Shown here in pieces: positions 26,901 through 39,000 of a stretch of DNA of 64,000 bases; positions within the stretch are counted from its first letter, which is position 1, and each line of letters opens with the position of its first letter. The notes under the pieces were generated by a model. That model saw only the letters and a program-made list of their open reading frames with translations, had not been told where the DNA came from and did not search any database. The stretch lies in NCBI GenBank assembly GCA_023053545.1, contig JAKZAN010000004.1, positions 7,502,001-7,566,000 of the forward strand. Direction: 5' to 3'. This DNA is from Lepidurus packardi. Its lineage: Eukaryota > Arthropoda > Branchiopoda > Notostraca > Triopsidae. A program made the position numbers and the translations under genes.

Positions 26901-29900
26901 CTTAAATAAATGCTTCCATAATTGCTTTTAACTACGTGAAATAATTGCTTAGAAATGGTTAAACAATTATTTACCATAACACACTTGATTGGAATACTAG
27001 AAATGCGAACAAAGCACTATAAATCTAGCGCTAATCAATAGAGAAAAAAGTTTTAATATTTACGCGTTGGCGTTGAGCTTGCATAATCTCGGTTAATGCC
27101 TCTAATCGATCTTGCAAGGCTTCGGCTTCTTGCTGCAAGTATATTACAGCTTTTTGTTGCCCTGCACTGGGAACCGTCTTTTTTTGACTCAGTCTCCGGA
27201 GCAAGTTGGGCAGGGAGGTAATCCCGTCTTGCACTTGCGACAATTGATTCTGGTAGGGAACCAATTCTATCTCCAGTACCTGATAAATTACATTTTAGCG
27301 GAAAATTTTTATAACAATTCAAAGCTCCATTCTTACCTGCAATTGTCTTGCTATGTCAACTAAGGCACTGCGATCTGCCGAGGGATTTGCTTCGAGTTCC
27401 CGTAAGGCGTGTTCTTGGGCCAAAAGCCAAGTGCGGAAGGCGCTCAAGTCTTCCACAATGAGCAGCCAATGTTTTAAGGCAGAATCCAGTTTGCGCCCTT
27501 TATCTTCCGCCCATTGGATCAGATGGGACCAGCGTTCACCCAAGGCACTTAGTTGATCTTCCATTTGCGAATAATCTACAATCGAATATAATAAATAGAC
27601 AGTACATTTAATACTCGGCCAATCATAACAATAGCAAAAGAATAAAATCTTAATCTAGTTATAAATTATTTAAGTTATTTAGTTATGTTATTTAAATTTA
27701 TATGATTATTGTATTAATTATTTATTAGTTCTATTATTTAAATTTATATGATTATATTAATTATTTATTAGTTATATTATTTAAACTTAGTTATTATTGT
27801 TTAATATAATACATAAAGAGAAATTAAAATTAATACCCAGCAATCATAACAATAGTAAAAGAATAAAACCTTAATTTAGTTTTCTTTAGAATACAGTATT
27901 AATTCTGCGGGATAGAAAGAGAAAAGCTTACTATTTTCTACTGATTCATCCACGACGACGACCAAATTGCTCAGGTTGCTGACCATCGCCTGTTCGGCTT
28001 GCAATTCCCGTTGCAATAATTGGTGCTGATTAGCTGCCTGACGCAAGCCTTCCATATCATTGATCACTTGATCTTCCATATGGGACATTTTATCTTCCAT
28101 TTGGGTCAAAAAGCCCCGGAGCTGATCAAGCTGACTCTGCTGTGTGCTCATGAGCACTTGATGGATTTGGGCTTGGCGATCCATAGCTTTAACACGTACC
28201 CCTTCCCAGCGTGAATTCAACAGTTTCATTTGCACACGAATTTCCTCGGCTTCTTCCTCACTGAGTGTTCCTTCACCCAAGAGCCTGGATCCCTCTTGTA
28301 GCACTTCACCGACACTATTCTGATGCGCTGTTAACTCCAATAAAAATTCCTTGAAAAAGAGAAAGAAAACAAGATTAGATAGCATGAAACACCATTGATC
28401 GGAGCCCAAATTTGGACTCACTTCGTGCGCGTGGAACTGCTCTTTAATGACATCTAACTGATGGCCCACGACAGGTTCACAGTCCAGCCTGTCATCTGCT
28501 GCTAAGAGCCACACCAACACTTCTTCTAATAAGCTTTGATAAGAACTGAAATCGACGGATTCCGTCGTCAGTGTACTCCAAGGCCGGGCCTATAAATACA
28601 ATTAAAGCTATTGGCCAACCCCAAACCTATAATTAGCGGGCTAGTCCCCGTCTTTTATCTCGTTATTCTTCTAAACCGTCCGCAGAAGTTTTGCCCATGC
28701 CAGACGAGCTCTCTTGTTACATAGTATACCTTTACATCGAGGACAAAGCTGGGATCCGACTGAACGGAGACGTCCAGGTCCTCTATGACAATATTGGAAT
28801 GGGGCAAAGTTTGGAATAAACACATCACATAAAGCATCACGGATTTCTTATCAGGCACTGACACATGGACATCTACGAAATGAAATTGTAAGATTTTAAT
28901 CTTTTTTTTTTTTTTTAAACAGGTAGAATAATTGTAAAACGGAAAAAATGTTGTGTACCTTCTGGATCTAAAAGACGCTCAATCTGTAAGTGTTTTTGCG
29001 CCATGCGAAAAGCATGGTCTAAGCGAGCCAGCGGAGGTTTCCTGGACACTAACTCGTAATCGAACAAATTCGGGCGCCATTTGTGGATGATGGCGTTGAA
29101 TGCTAAGCCATCCGTCCAGGAACTTGTGAAATTTATGACGTTGACGTCCGGAAAGTCCTTTTTTAAAATAAATGATTAAACAGCGACGTAGGATTTGTTG
29201 CCCTTACTTTGGTGGACTGCCGACACCAAGCTAGCAAAGTTTTCTCCATGTTGGTTTGACGAAGGTCTTGCATAACATTTTTCATAACATCTGTGACCTG
29301 CAAAGACGATAGAGAGAATTTTAAGGAATTTTAACGGGATTTTAGATGCATGTAAACACATGCTTAAAAGGGACATTCTACACAGTTATTACCTGCCAGT
29401 GCAAAATTATGCTCCACACTAGCCCAAGAGTGAGTTTAGGATTGCCATCGACGATATCATCATTGCTAATATTTACCAATTTAACCTGGGTAAGAGAAAA
29501 GTAGCTATATGACGAGTTCAGGTGGTGTGATAGTAAAGATCATACAGTATGATTGGCTAAAATCTTGATAGCTGTGTTCACGTTGTTCAAATGGTGCAAT
29601 CGCATACGCCCTTTTTCCGGACGATAGATTTCCCCCGTTAGAACGCCCAGTAACACTAGCAAGCGCGTTCCATCTCGTAGGTCGTAAAATAAGTCAGTGA
29701 CAGGAGAATGATTTGCCTATTCAATACAAACATTCGTTATAGTAGTGACATGAATTATAACTATTATGATTACCTTCGCAAGCTGGGAGTTCATCCATTT
29801 ACCAAACGTCTTCTTCTGCACGTCTTCTCGCTCGTCTGAAACAATTAAAGAAAAATAAACAAATCATTTTCTATGTCCATCACATCAATTAGACAAACAA

Positions 29901-30285
29901 ACAAATTAAATAAATATTTTCGATCGCGCACGTGACTTCTTCTGAATTTGGGACCTTCATTACGAGACTGGTTTGTCTAGAAACAAGCAACAGGTGTCCA
30001 TTATTTACGGCATGGTATACAACAATTAGTTCTAAGCCAGCGTATCGGCAGCATAACATGCTCGAACTAAAAAATTCAAAAAACACTTACAAGTTAATTA
30101 GAATTTAAATTAACTAAAGACAAGGGCCATTTGTAGCCAAGGTCAACAAAAACCGAACGAACGGATGGGGCTTGGCCGCCGCCTACCCAGATTCGCTGTG
30201 CACAAATCACAAAACTTGGAAAGATTTTCAATTCCAGAGATAAATAAGCTTAAAGACTAATATTACCATTAAAGGAAATGTCCAT
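2994..30285 (-). CDS. Dys: Dystrophin, 5' two-thirds (40 coding exons; 3' end outside window)
   Basis: Dystrophin links cortical actin to the membrane dystroglycan complex. Seen here: an N-terminal pair of CH domains (codons 1-259), including a CH2 end with the dystrophin-like motif [20 protein letters not shown], then a spectrin-repeat rod. Exons, 5' to 3': 30285-30267, 29835-29774, 29716-29546, 29485-29393, 29297-29208, 29157-28959, 28872-28730, 28589-28422, 28349-27932, 27575-27337, 27279-27064, 26844-26629, 26572-26297, 26229-26023, 25948-25768, 25703-25450, 25383-25231, 24995-24834, 24776-24648, 24562-24383, 24248-24105, 23939-23766, 23638-23456, 22891-21266, 20994-20860, 19247-19077, 17268-17134, 16869-16543, 16457-16303, 16214-16038, 15949-15806, 15475-15331, 15224-15015, 14871-14703, 14559-14366, 14250-14152, 11440-11335, 5103-4892, 3533-3379, 3180-2994. 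These total 8424 nt, or 2808 codons. All donors are GT and acceptors AG, and every phase closes. Missing: last rod repeats, WW, EF-hands, ZZ and C-terminus. A fully in-frame exon could have been overlooked. Family call is very secure; single boundaries are inferred. Confidence 0.95.
5512..5827. repeat. Tandem duplication, about 178-bp period, two copies
   Basis: The block starting ATTAGTAAGTTGACA at 5512 recurs at 5690. The copies share segments such as 'ATGCAAAATACGTTTCG' versus 'ATGCAAAATTCGTTTCG', and TTTGTAATAAATAA. They have diverged by substitutions and small gaps. No coding potential. Confidence 0.7.
9039..9880. repeat. Tandem duplication, about 447-bp period, two diverged copies
   Basis: Copy 1 begins GAATCACGTAGCTTT at 9039 and copy 2 at 9486. 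Matching blocks include ACGTCTATGACGT, AAGTTTGCATG, CGTAGGTTA/TGTAGGTTA, AGAATCCATC/GGAATCCATC and GAGAAACTTGTTTGACA. A 100-codon open frame runs out of copy 2 (9758-10057, plus), whose counterpart in copy 1 has stops. I do not call it a gene. Confidence 0.75.
11441..14151. other. Dystrophin intron (2.7 kb)
   Basis: This lies between exons 36 and 37, joining in phase 0. It holds poly-A/poly-T runs (11518, 11803, 13357), a short AAT run near 12429, a TG run near 12920 and a GA/AT run near 12160. No supported gene. Confidence 0.65.
15551..15690. repeat. AT-rich tandem repeat, 63-64 bp unit
   Basis: The unit starting ATTTTTCGAA occurs at 15551, 15614 and 15678 (the last partial), with internal TTCAAATTTGTTGAAAAATTTG. 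That inner part is nearly palindromic. It lies inside the dystrophin intron 15476-15805. Confidence 0.75.
17269..19076. other. Dystrophin intron (1.8 kb)
   Basis: This lies between exons 26 and 27 (phase 0). Poly-T and A-rich runs are present, together with a short stretch near 17960 resembling the 'GTAGCTTTT' part of the 447-bp repeat. No gene is supported. Confidence 0.6.
19717..20590 (-). mobile_element. Tigger/pogo-like (Tc1/mariner superfamily) deleted element
   Basis: The termini are inverted repeats: CAGTAGATGCCGCTTATTG at the left and its near-perfect complement at the right (from CAGTAGATGACGCTTATTG). They are flanked by TA on both sides (19715-19716 and 20591-20592), as expected for Tc1/mariner insertion. 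On the minus strand an ATG at 20097 opens a segment reading [13 protein letters not shown], then a stop, then [20 protein letters not shown]. This resembles the N-terminal helix-turn-helix of pogo/Tigger transposases. The catalytic region is absent. A MITE (20153-20288) is nested inside. It lies in a dystrophin intron and is non-functional. Confidence 0.72.
20153..20288. mobile_element. Small inverted-repeat MITE, copy 1 (nested in Tigger element)
   Basis: A nearly palindromic sequence of about 136 bp has arms containing CCCAGTCAATTAAA / TTTAATTGACTGG. The outer terminal inverted repeats resemble CCTATGCTTAGG on one side and its inverted partner ending CATAGTAGTTGG. A second copy in opposite orientation lies at 42752-42902 and shares the CTCAACACGATAT block outside the arms. 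No ORF. Confidence 0.7.
21266..22891 (-). CDS. Dys: Dystrophin exon 24: 542-codon acidic/Ser-rich disordered insert
   Basis: This single 1626-bp exon (codons 1360-1901) sits between the end of one spectrin repeat ([18 protein letters not shown]) and the short linker exon beginning [10 protein letters not shown]. It is in phase 0 at both ends, so skipping it would leave the frame intact. It has no spectrin-like helices. It contains runs of Ser, Glu and Asp (for example [18 protein letters not shown]), many Ser-Pro sites ([23 protein letters not shown]) and one TQT motif at 21809-21817. The acceptor is TTAG before 22891 and the donor is GTAAGT after 21266. It is probably a flexible hinge, perhaps alternatively spliced; the function is unknown. 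Confidence 0.88.
23216..23236. repeat. ATT microsatellite
   Basis: A run of ATT units with one ACT interruption lies in the dystrophin intron between exons 23 and 24. Confidence 0.8.
23456..28589 (-). CDS. Dys: Dystrophin rod, N-terminal spectrin repeats (exons 8-23)
   Basis: Sixteen exons encode amphipathic helical segments with the spectrin-repeat rhythm: tryptophan-bearing helix A segments such as [24 protein letters not shown] and [13 protein letters not shown], and helix C segments such as [25 protein letters not shown] and [13 protein letters not shown]. The first repeat continues directly from CH2 through [12 protein letters not shown] and [13 protein letters not shown], which resembles dystrophin repeat 1. 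Introns are short (about 55-360 bp), except for an AT-rich one at 27576-27931. A sequence at 24285-24318 reads like one more short coding piece but has no acceptor, and it is not included. Confidence 0.9.
27576..27931. repeat. AT-rich intron with imperfect direct repeats
   Basis: This is the dystrophin intron between exons 9 and 10. It contains repeated blocks TTTAAATTTATATGATTAT and TTAATTATTTATTAGTT and is very AT-rich. It was probably expanded by slippage. Confidence 0.6.
28730..30285 (-). CDS. Dys: Dystrophin start and actin-binding domain (exons 1-7)
   Basis: The first coding exon supplies only 19 nt (MDISFN plus one base of Asp). It joins at phase 1 to an exon beginning [14 protein letters not shown], the conserved opening of the dystrophin/utrophin CH1 domain. 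Exons 3-4 give the rest of CH1 ([18 protein letters not shown]). Exons 5-7 give CH2 ([20 protein letters not shown]). The start was chosen because the ATG at 30285-30283 lies just upstream of a GT donor whose leftover base completes the Asp codon of exon 2. An alternative first exon from another promoter cannot be excluded. No promoter motif was identified upstream. Confidence 0.88.
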
Positions 30286-32326
30286 AATGTCGTTTTGAAC
30301 TGGAATGTAACAAACTAAGCACTACAATTGGAATGTTTCTTCACACAAAAGCGGCATAATTTCACCGCCATGGAACCCATGAAAGCGGAAAAACAAAGTT
30401 AACGTAAGGACTAACAAATTCTGACGACAGATGGCGAAGATAGTCATTTTCTTGAACGAAAATTCGTAATTACGGATTTCATTTTCGCTGACCTCTTTAA
30501 TTTTACGACTTCCCCGTCAGTTATAACTTGCATAAGCCTAACGTATTCTGTAAAAGAAAAGTATATGAAAAGGTTCGTCAGATATTTTACTATAATTATA
30601 CCACAATTGCAACGGTACAATACAAGCATAAGCAACATAACTTACAAAGTGATTTTTACTTAATTATATTTTCGAGTTCTCTAGGTGTAGACTCGAAGTA
30701 ATAACAATAAATTCAGTGCGCTAACTGACCTTTCAAACTAAGAACAACCACTCAGGTGTGGGCTTCAGAGCTTAATACTTCTGAAAACGTTTTCTCCGGC
30801 CCTAATCTGGTTTGCCCTACCCATACACCGAATCCCGGGGCACAATAAACTTCATTCGCATATACGCTAAAAGTAAGCTTACAATTTGGCGCTCAGCCCA
30901 CCCTTCACGCTGGAATGCGAGCGAAAGCACGGGGGATGTATTTAAGAAGAGGAAAAAAAGGACAGTGGGGTGCTAACATGTTAACTATTTAATATATAAA
31001 TTGCTCCGAGGACAGCTTTATGACCCTGCCAAATGACATCCACTTTCGAGCTAAGTTTCAGTTTGAAATTTCGCTGTCACGGCGGCCATTTGTGCTGGCA
31101 ATGTTCCGTTTGCAGGTTAATCCACTTGAAACAACTTGGTAGTCTCGTCAACACTCTCACAAAAGGCAGAATGACACACAGCCCGAAAACAATAGCACAA
31201 GGCAACCTTGCTTAGCATTCCTTCGAAGGAAAAAGTCTCTGTTTCCCATGTTAAAAGATACAGAGAGACAGAAAACTACCTTCAAGCTATGGAAAACGCA
31301 GCCAGGGAACCGTGTGAGTGCATAAAACGTACGCACTTCGTCGACCCAATACCTCGCAACCGGCTTTTACATGCATACTTTAAAGAATCAGAGACTCACC
31401 TTGTGTTTCCCGTATGCGAACGGAGATTGTATCCGCACTCTCCTTTTTAAAATCCATATTTTTTTCTTTTAAGAATGACACAAATTCCTTAAAAAGTCAC
31501 CTCCATACTTGAAAATACGGAGAGATGTTTCACTTCAAATAGCACAGGTGAGCTACGATTCGGTGTGCAGGTGCGTGTACCATGGTGCTGAAACTTCTCT
31601 GTTCCCTTATCACTTAAAAACGGGCTGTAAAGAAAAAGATGTGCCCATGCGTATCCACTTGTCTTGAGAACACTCGCTAGGTTAGCGTTGGTTGACTCCG
31701 TGTTCACAAGTCGTATATGAAGCGTATCCACCCACGGTACTTCACGAATTACGGCCCAGATACTCCACCTCCCAACTCCGCACACGACACAACGACAAGA
31801 GGACTCATCCTTGAATACGGTCAGCGAAGAGAGTGCATTCGGGAACGAGAGTCAGGGAATCATGCCACGACCGAAAATCAGACTTAGTTGGCTTGATCTT
31901 TTGCTTTCTGAAAAAGACAAAAATCCATGTCGGGTGGTCCCAAGGTCAATGGCGCGTGATAAAGCTACAGATTCTTGTTTCTTTCTTATTGGTTTATTCG
32001 CTATCGTGCAAAAATAAAATAAAAGTACGGAGTCGACTTGTCTTCAACTTAATGTAAAGACGGAAAAAAGGAAGCAAAGTTGGAACAGAGACTGGTATTC
32101 TGCTGTGCTAACTAGCCCGCATAGGACGTTGGGCACTTAATCAACGCTTCTATGGACAATGTGGCTGTGTAGCAAAGTGGGTAGGAATATATTGCGTTTA
32201 TTAAAAGCTTTGGAGCGTCGACTAGAACTTCGTTTGTATACATAAAGAGAAAGGAAAACAGAGAGGGGTTATACATTTACGTCTTCCCCTTCGCATTTCA
32301 GAAAATATCTGTTGACGTAGGGAAAC
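30286..32326. other. Intergenic region upstream of dystrophin
   Basis: This lies between the dystrophin start (30285) and the stop of the next minus-strand gene (32327). GT donors near 30085, 30646 and 30876 could belong to dystrophin 5'UTR exons, but no reading frame supports them. Several open frames on both strands show no family resemblance. No repeat with defined ends was found. Confidence 0.5.
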
Positions 32327-33912
32327 TCAGACGTTATGCAGTCTAGTTTCGTGAGCGGATCGAATTTCGACGAGTCGAAAAGCAGAGACCAAAAGGACAA
32401 ATTCTCGCAAAATGAGGCCAAGACTTTCTGCAAGTGGCGTTATGATCAACTTAAAAGATAAACCCATGTTATAAAACAGAATACAGACAGGTTGCCATAG
32501 ACCATTATATAAAGCGCTGAGCAAAGGCTTAACAAACCCGTCCGAAACTCCCGAAATGAAACCCATCAGCAGCGGGCGAATTAAGCCCACCAAGACGAAC
32601 CTAAACGAGTATTCATAAGTTGCAAGCTTTTATACTTTAAGATCAAGCAACATTTTACCTTAATAATTGAGCTACAAACGCAGATAAGAAAACGAAAGGC
32701 AAACCTAACACCCCAAAGATCTCCGCCCAGAATCTGGTGGCGCCTTGGAATGACCTGTCGTAGAAACGGTCTACAAATATACCGGGACGTTTATCCGTGA
32801 CTTGGTAGTACCTATCCATTAAACGCAGAAATTGTGAGAATTTAAAAAAAGGGAGAAATTAAAACACAGACGAAGCGATTTTTACCCCACATTCCCGGAC
32901 TCAAAAGGGAATATTTCGATTTTTTCATACGGCCAAGGCAACTCTTTGAAGTTTTTTGCTGGAGAATCTTCGCTAATTTCCACACTTGCGATGTGATTGG
33001 TGCTGTTATATTTGTTGAAATGACTTCCGGCTGGACTTCCTAGGTCCGGTGATTGATTGTATCAGGAAACACAAGTAAAATGGACAATTTAGAAAAATAT
33101 ACCTTCAAACCCCGGGTTCACACAGCCCTGACTTCCCAAGCGTATACTGCGAGATGTCTGAGGAAGCGATACTGTGGAATCAATGGCGGTTTCGATCATC
33201 GAAAGTCCTTTTGGCGAATTTCGAACCTCGATATCCTCATACGACTGTAATCTTTGCGGTTTCGGTGGCAGATCCGGCTCCAAATCAGGCACTGCTTTCA
33301 CTTCGTGTTCCTTCAAGGCAGGCCTGTTTAGAGTATAAAGAATAATATGACAGAAAAATTAACTTGATTATCTCCTTACCTGAAATCGAAAGGCGGAACT
33401 GATGTATTATCTTCATGGTTATCGTCAAATACCATAGGGCCTTTGGTTTTTCTGGCAGAATTCAGCTTGACTTCACTGTAGAGGGGCTCGGACACAATAC
33501 TTATTGAAACGGGTCTTTTCACTACGAAAAATTCAAAGTGTTATCTTCTATTCCGATATACTATAATAAACTTACCTATTTGGGCTGAAACGTCCTCGGA
33601 AATGGAATCTGCGGCAGAAAAGCTTAACGCTGGCTTTCTCAAACCAGTCGACTCGCCAGAAACAGGACGGGTTTGGGGTAAACCTGGCTTGCGATTTGGA
33701 CTTGGAGGACTTGCAGAAAGTTCTGTTGTTGAGACTGGAGATGCAGAGGAGTCGGTGCCATAGCCATTCCCAAAGTGAAGCCCTGGCTCCTGCAGCTGTG
33801 GCACGACGACAGGATTCTCCTGGATCGCTAACGAAGGTTGTTTCAACGGTGGGGCTTCTGACATGCTGTCCCAGTCTGAGTCTGAGTCTTCATCTTTCTT
33901 ATGTTTCACCAT
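32327..33912 (-). CDS. Unrecognised protein: acidic/Pro-rich N-terminus, hydrophobic C-terminus
   Basis: Six exons: 33912-33576, 33521-33380, 33323-33103, 33039-32886, 32811-32659, 32600-32327. They total 1281 nt, or 426 aa, with closing phases. The ATG is followed by a charged stretch (KHKKDEDSDSDWDSMSE). Residues up to about 280 are low-complexity, Ser/Pro-rich and probably cytosolic. From about residue 285 (YYQVTDKRPGIFVDRFYD) hydrophobic segments follow: IFGVLGLPFVFLSAFVAQLL, then VLVGLIRPLLMGFISGVSDG, then a Gly/Leu-rich stretch to the end, suggesting two to four membrane passes or re-entrant helices. I do not recognise the family. The C-terminal block looks conserved-protein-like rather than random. 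No function is assigned. Confidence 0.82.
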
Positions 33913-34279
33913 TTATTAAAAATAATGTTTTAACTGAAAGATCTTGTCTTAAACGCGCCAGATACTTCACTCCACGCGTAACAATTTTCGTTTGTTTTGG
34001 TTTTTGTTTACTTTAGAGCAGTGCGTTACTATAGCAACGCAAAATAACTAAACGAATAACAAGAAAGAGCGTCAATTTGTCAATGTATGATTACAGCATC
34101 GGTATAGGAATATAGTTACTCCCTTGGGAGACACGTAATAAATGTTTCTACAACACATGAACTAAGTAGTGCAAAATATAATAGTACATGTTCACTATAA
34201 GCAGTTGTAATATAAATTTATTTACTTTTAATGTCTCTTATTGAGGATTATATTTTCTGCACATACAGCAACTAAAGCC

Positions 34280-35178
<899 letters not shown>

Positions 35179-35500
35179 AGTGAAAATGTTTTAGTTCTTG
35201 TCCTTCGTTTCAAAGTTACTACGAGGTGATGTTTGGTGACAGAGACCCTTCGATAGGGCACGCTGTGCTTTTATACAGAATTCCACTATTTCAGTGATAA
35301 CGTAAATTCTGATAAAGATTTAATCTTTGTTCGTGTTAGCCGTGTTGATGTACATCGTATTCAGTGCCAACTTCTGTGTTTAACTCTATTTAACTCTATG
35401 TAACTGTATAACCCTGTGTTTCATCTGAAACTCGAAACTATACCTGTTCGCTATTGAGAAAAAAGGGTCTAACTACTTGAGCGAGGGCTCTCCTTAATTC

Positions 35501-36063
35501 GTCTGTCCACATTGGGAATTTTTGCGCATGTTCCTTCCCGGTTGAAATTCTAATGTGTAAGTGCTGTCACGTCGGGCAAAAACGCTCCCTCTGGGCTTCC
35601 TCGAAGATACAAAAATTTTCTTTTGATTTAAAGTTTTTAGTCCGCTGGGGCAATATCCCAACAACTTGCGACGTGTAAGCGTAAAGACGTCCGTACACAT
35701 TGGAAGTTTTAGCGCAAGCTCCTTGCCGAAACTTCCTTGCCGATTGAATTTCCAATGTGTACACGCTGTCAGGGTTAGGAAAAAAACGCTTCCTCTGGAG
35801 CTTCCTCGAAGGTAAAGGTATTTTGTCACTGGATTGGAAGTTTTTAGTTCGCTGGGGCAGAGTCCCAACAACTTGCGATGTGTACGCGTAACTTTCCCAT
35901 CTAGTAGGAAATTTTTAAAATCGTCAGCCAATCAGAATTGACCTTCACTTTTAGCGCGTTCTGTTGAAAGTAAAATGGCTTCTAGAAGCGCTCCCTTGAC
36001 TACACATTGGAATTTCAATGGGGTAGAAGTTCCGGGAAGGGACTTGCGCTAAAATTTCCAACG
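35501..36063. repeat. Repeat cluster with 188-bp direct and inverted units
   Basis: A unit starting GTCTGTCCACATTGG at 35501 recurs at 35689 (GTCCGTACACATTGG). Both contain CGCTGGGGCA, CCCAACAACTTGCGA and TTCCTCGAAG. The segment 35999-36063 is an inverted copy of part of it (ACACATTGGAATTTC ... TTGCGCTAAAA). The cluster resumes beyond the hAT insertion at 39837 with ACTTTCCCATCTA and CGTCAGCCAATCAGAAT, which match 35891-35939. The hAT therefore inserted into an existing repeat. Confidence 0.7.
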
Positions 36064-36071
36064 GGTACGGC

Positions 36072-39000
36072 CAGGGGCGTCGCGAGGGGGTTTCCATTGG
36101 GGGGGTGGGGACCTTAGTTTTACCGACTGTAATTGCCGATTTTACCGACTGTATTATAGTATTTTCTATCGACTATTAAAGATTTAAACAGTTATTATCG
36201 TAGTTATTTCCTTTAATTTTACGAGATTTATTGAATAATCCTCGTTCTGCACATTCCGATTAAAAACAAACTTTCCTATTTTTCTTCGCTTTCCATCGCT
36301 CCAACAGGTCGCTTTGATCAATTTCGTCCGAAATGTCTTTTTCAGACGCCAACAGAAGGAGGTTTTCTAGTCGTTCGTCACTCATGACTGAGCGGAGTGA
36401 GGTCTTGATGATTTTGAGCTTGCTAAATCCACGTTCTCCACTAGCTGTGGTAACGGGAATTGTACGAGCGACTAGGTAGGCTTTCCATACTAGGGGCAGG
36501 ACTAGTTTCATTTTTTTTGGCATTCTCAAACAATTTTGGGTACAAATCTAGTGAAATTTCAGCACCAAATTTCAAATTGCAGTCCGCTTTAAATAGCTCC
36601 ATTTCTACACGCAAATCTTCGGCATTAAATAAACCACTGGGAAACAGCTTAACGAATTCCGAACAGGCCTCGAGATCAAGAACTTGAAGAAGTTTAGTTA
36701 CAGGGATAATTCTTGCTCCCAATTCTTCGAGCGAGTCACGCATTTCATCAATAAGACACTGAAATGGAAGAAAAACCTTTAAATCTGGTATTTCAACCCA
36801 TCAACCGTGAATTCGGAGAAGTTTACCTCCAAAACTCATTTGCTCTCAGCGAGGTAAAAGTCTCGAAAACCAGCAGGTTTCGATGACGAACTGACAGAGT
36901 CCTCTTCGCCCCTAAATCTTGCTGGAGGGCGAATAAACCTGTGATGGTGGCGGAACTCGTACTCGGGATCGTACGTTTCGTCATCTCCATCCAAAATCCT
37001 ATTTATGTTTTGGGCATGGATTACTGCAGCCTCCACCTGTTCCTCAATAACAGAGTCGTCCATTTTGTCCAGAATAGCAATAGTTGCCGCAAACAAATCC
37101 TTGGCGCCAATTATATCCAACTTTTCTGCTTGCAGGCAAGTTGTTAATGAGCTTGTGACACTCATGACATGCCGCATAAAACCGACAGTATAAATAAAAT
37201 CCATCTTGGTAACGGCTTTAAGAAGAGCGTTAGCCCTGTCCGTCGATTCCCGATCCAAGCTTCCCTCACAAGAAATAAGATGAAGCAGCTTGACAGTTTC
37301 AGGAAGGGCTCTCCATGCAGCTACAAGAGAATCTTTCCGTGCAGTCCAGCGAGTCGTGGACAACTTTTTCAGCATGAGCTTCCCTTCTACTTTCTGCAGC
37401 GCATCTCTGTACAATTGAAAACGTTTCGTTCCTGATGTGAAAAACACGTACAATTGCTGCAATGTGTGGAACATGTTTCGCACGCTAGCTACCCGCTCGC
37501 ACGCATGCTGCACAATGTTTTCCTCTCTGTGCGCTAAACAGCGGAAGTACGGAATGCACTTTTGCAGTAGGTGTGAAACGTACGCCTGGGCACCGTTATT
37601 TTTCCCCGACATGCTATACGTAAAGTCATAAGATCGGAAGAGAATCTTCGCAACATCAAGACCCAAACGTAGGCTACTAGACAAGCCACTACGCAACGAG
37701 CAATCCCTTCCCCCGTCTTAGATTTGGCTTTGACAATGGCAAGGACCCTTTCGATTGGGTCGCCATTTCCTTGCACGTATCGAACGCCAAAAATAAGCTT
37801 TTCTTCGTGACTGACGTCTGGTGTTGTGTCCGCAAAAATTCCGTAATATTCTGCTTTATTAATTTCTTGCGCGATCTTGATCTTAACTTGCTCCCCGAGT
37901 ACGCTAATGAACTCTTCAACCGATTCTCCACTCATATATGTTACTTTGTTAGCGCGGTCGCTCCTACTCTCTATCCATCGACGAAGATCAGAACAATGAC
38001 GCGACACCAGAAAAACTATCTGCATGAAATTTCCGTTGTGTTCATTGCATGATGCTCCTCGGAAGGCAACTGTTGCCGCGCAAGTGTTTTGACGTTTTTG
38101 AGTTTTGAGTTTTTGAGTTTTGACGATATCCAACAGCATTCGAATTATCTGTTGGTTTCGGAACTTTTCTGCTTCTATCCTTATCAGCTGCGAGCTGTTT
38201 TCGCGTTTAAGTAGCAAATCTACACCGCCCGCTTTATTCGTAAACGAAATGAAACTTTGCAATGCAGCTCTGTGAGACTTGCTTGCGAAATGTTTCCTGA
38301 GCTTTCCAGGGTCGTCTGAACCTTTGCTCTTCATTTTGTTCCAACTACGAACTCCCTCAATAAAGACATCAGACGCTTTCGAGCGACCTAATTAATATAA
38401 TAGCACGGATATAAGCGTCAAAAGAATAGGGTAAATTTAATAACATAACCTACCTAAAACATTGGGGAACAGTTTACATACGAAACAATATGCTTTATCC
38501 ATTTGGACACTGTACTCAGGATGGGGGAACTCCTGGAACCACGTATTGATGAAGCGGTTGGTGTGACGCACATTTGTAATAGAAGTGTTGACAGGAAAAT
38601 GCATCAACTGAGGCTGGCAAGGTCCCAGATTGACCAAGTAGGACCTCTGATTATCCGACAATTCTTTGGGACGCAACCCAGGGTCGTGATCTACCGAGCA
38701 GTTTTCTAGTGAAAGCAAAGGTGCAACATTCTTGACTTTTAAAGATTCTAACGTTGTAGTCGACACTCAAAGGGTCTCTTCCACTGCAAGTTTTACTTCA
38801 TTCGCTACATCTAAGATTGCACAAGCCACTGACTCTTCATCGACTAGCGATGAGCTTTTAAAAGAAGAAATTACTCTGTCGCATGCTGTCAATTTTTCTT
38901 TTAAGATCTCTAGGGATCCAAGGCAAGAAAATATGTCATACTTTTCTGTCATATTTTCACATTCGACTGAGACAAATCCAGGTACGGGAGATGATTCTTC

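Noticed and set aside
31033-31785. Several 60-98 codon open frames upstream of dystrophin
   Set aside because: They overlap on both strands, have no recognisable motif and no supporting splice pattern.
38437-38766. Separate gene starting at GTG 38766
   Set aside because: It is the same frame as the upstream hAT transposase segment after a TGA codon, so it belongs to the broken transposase.
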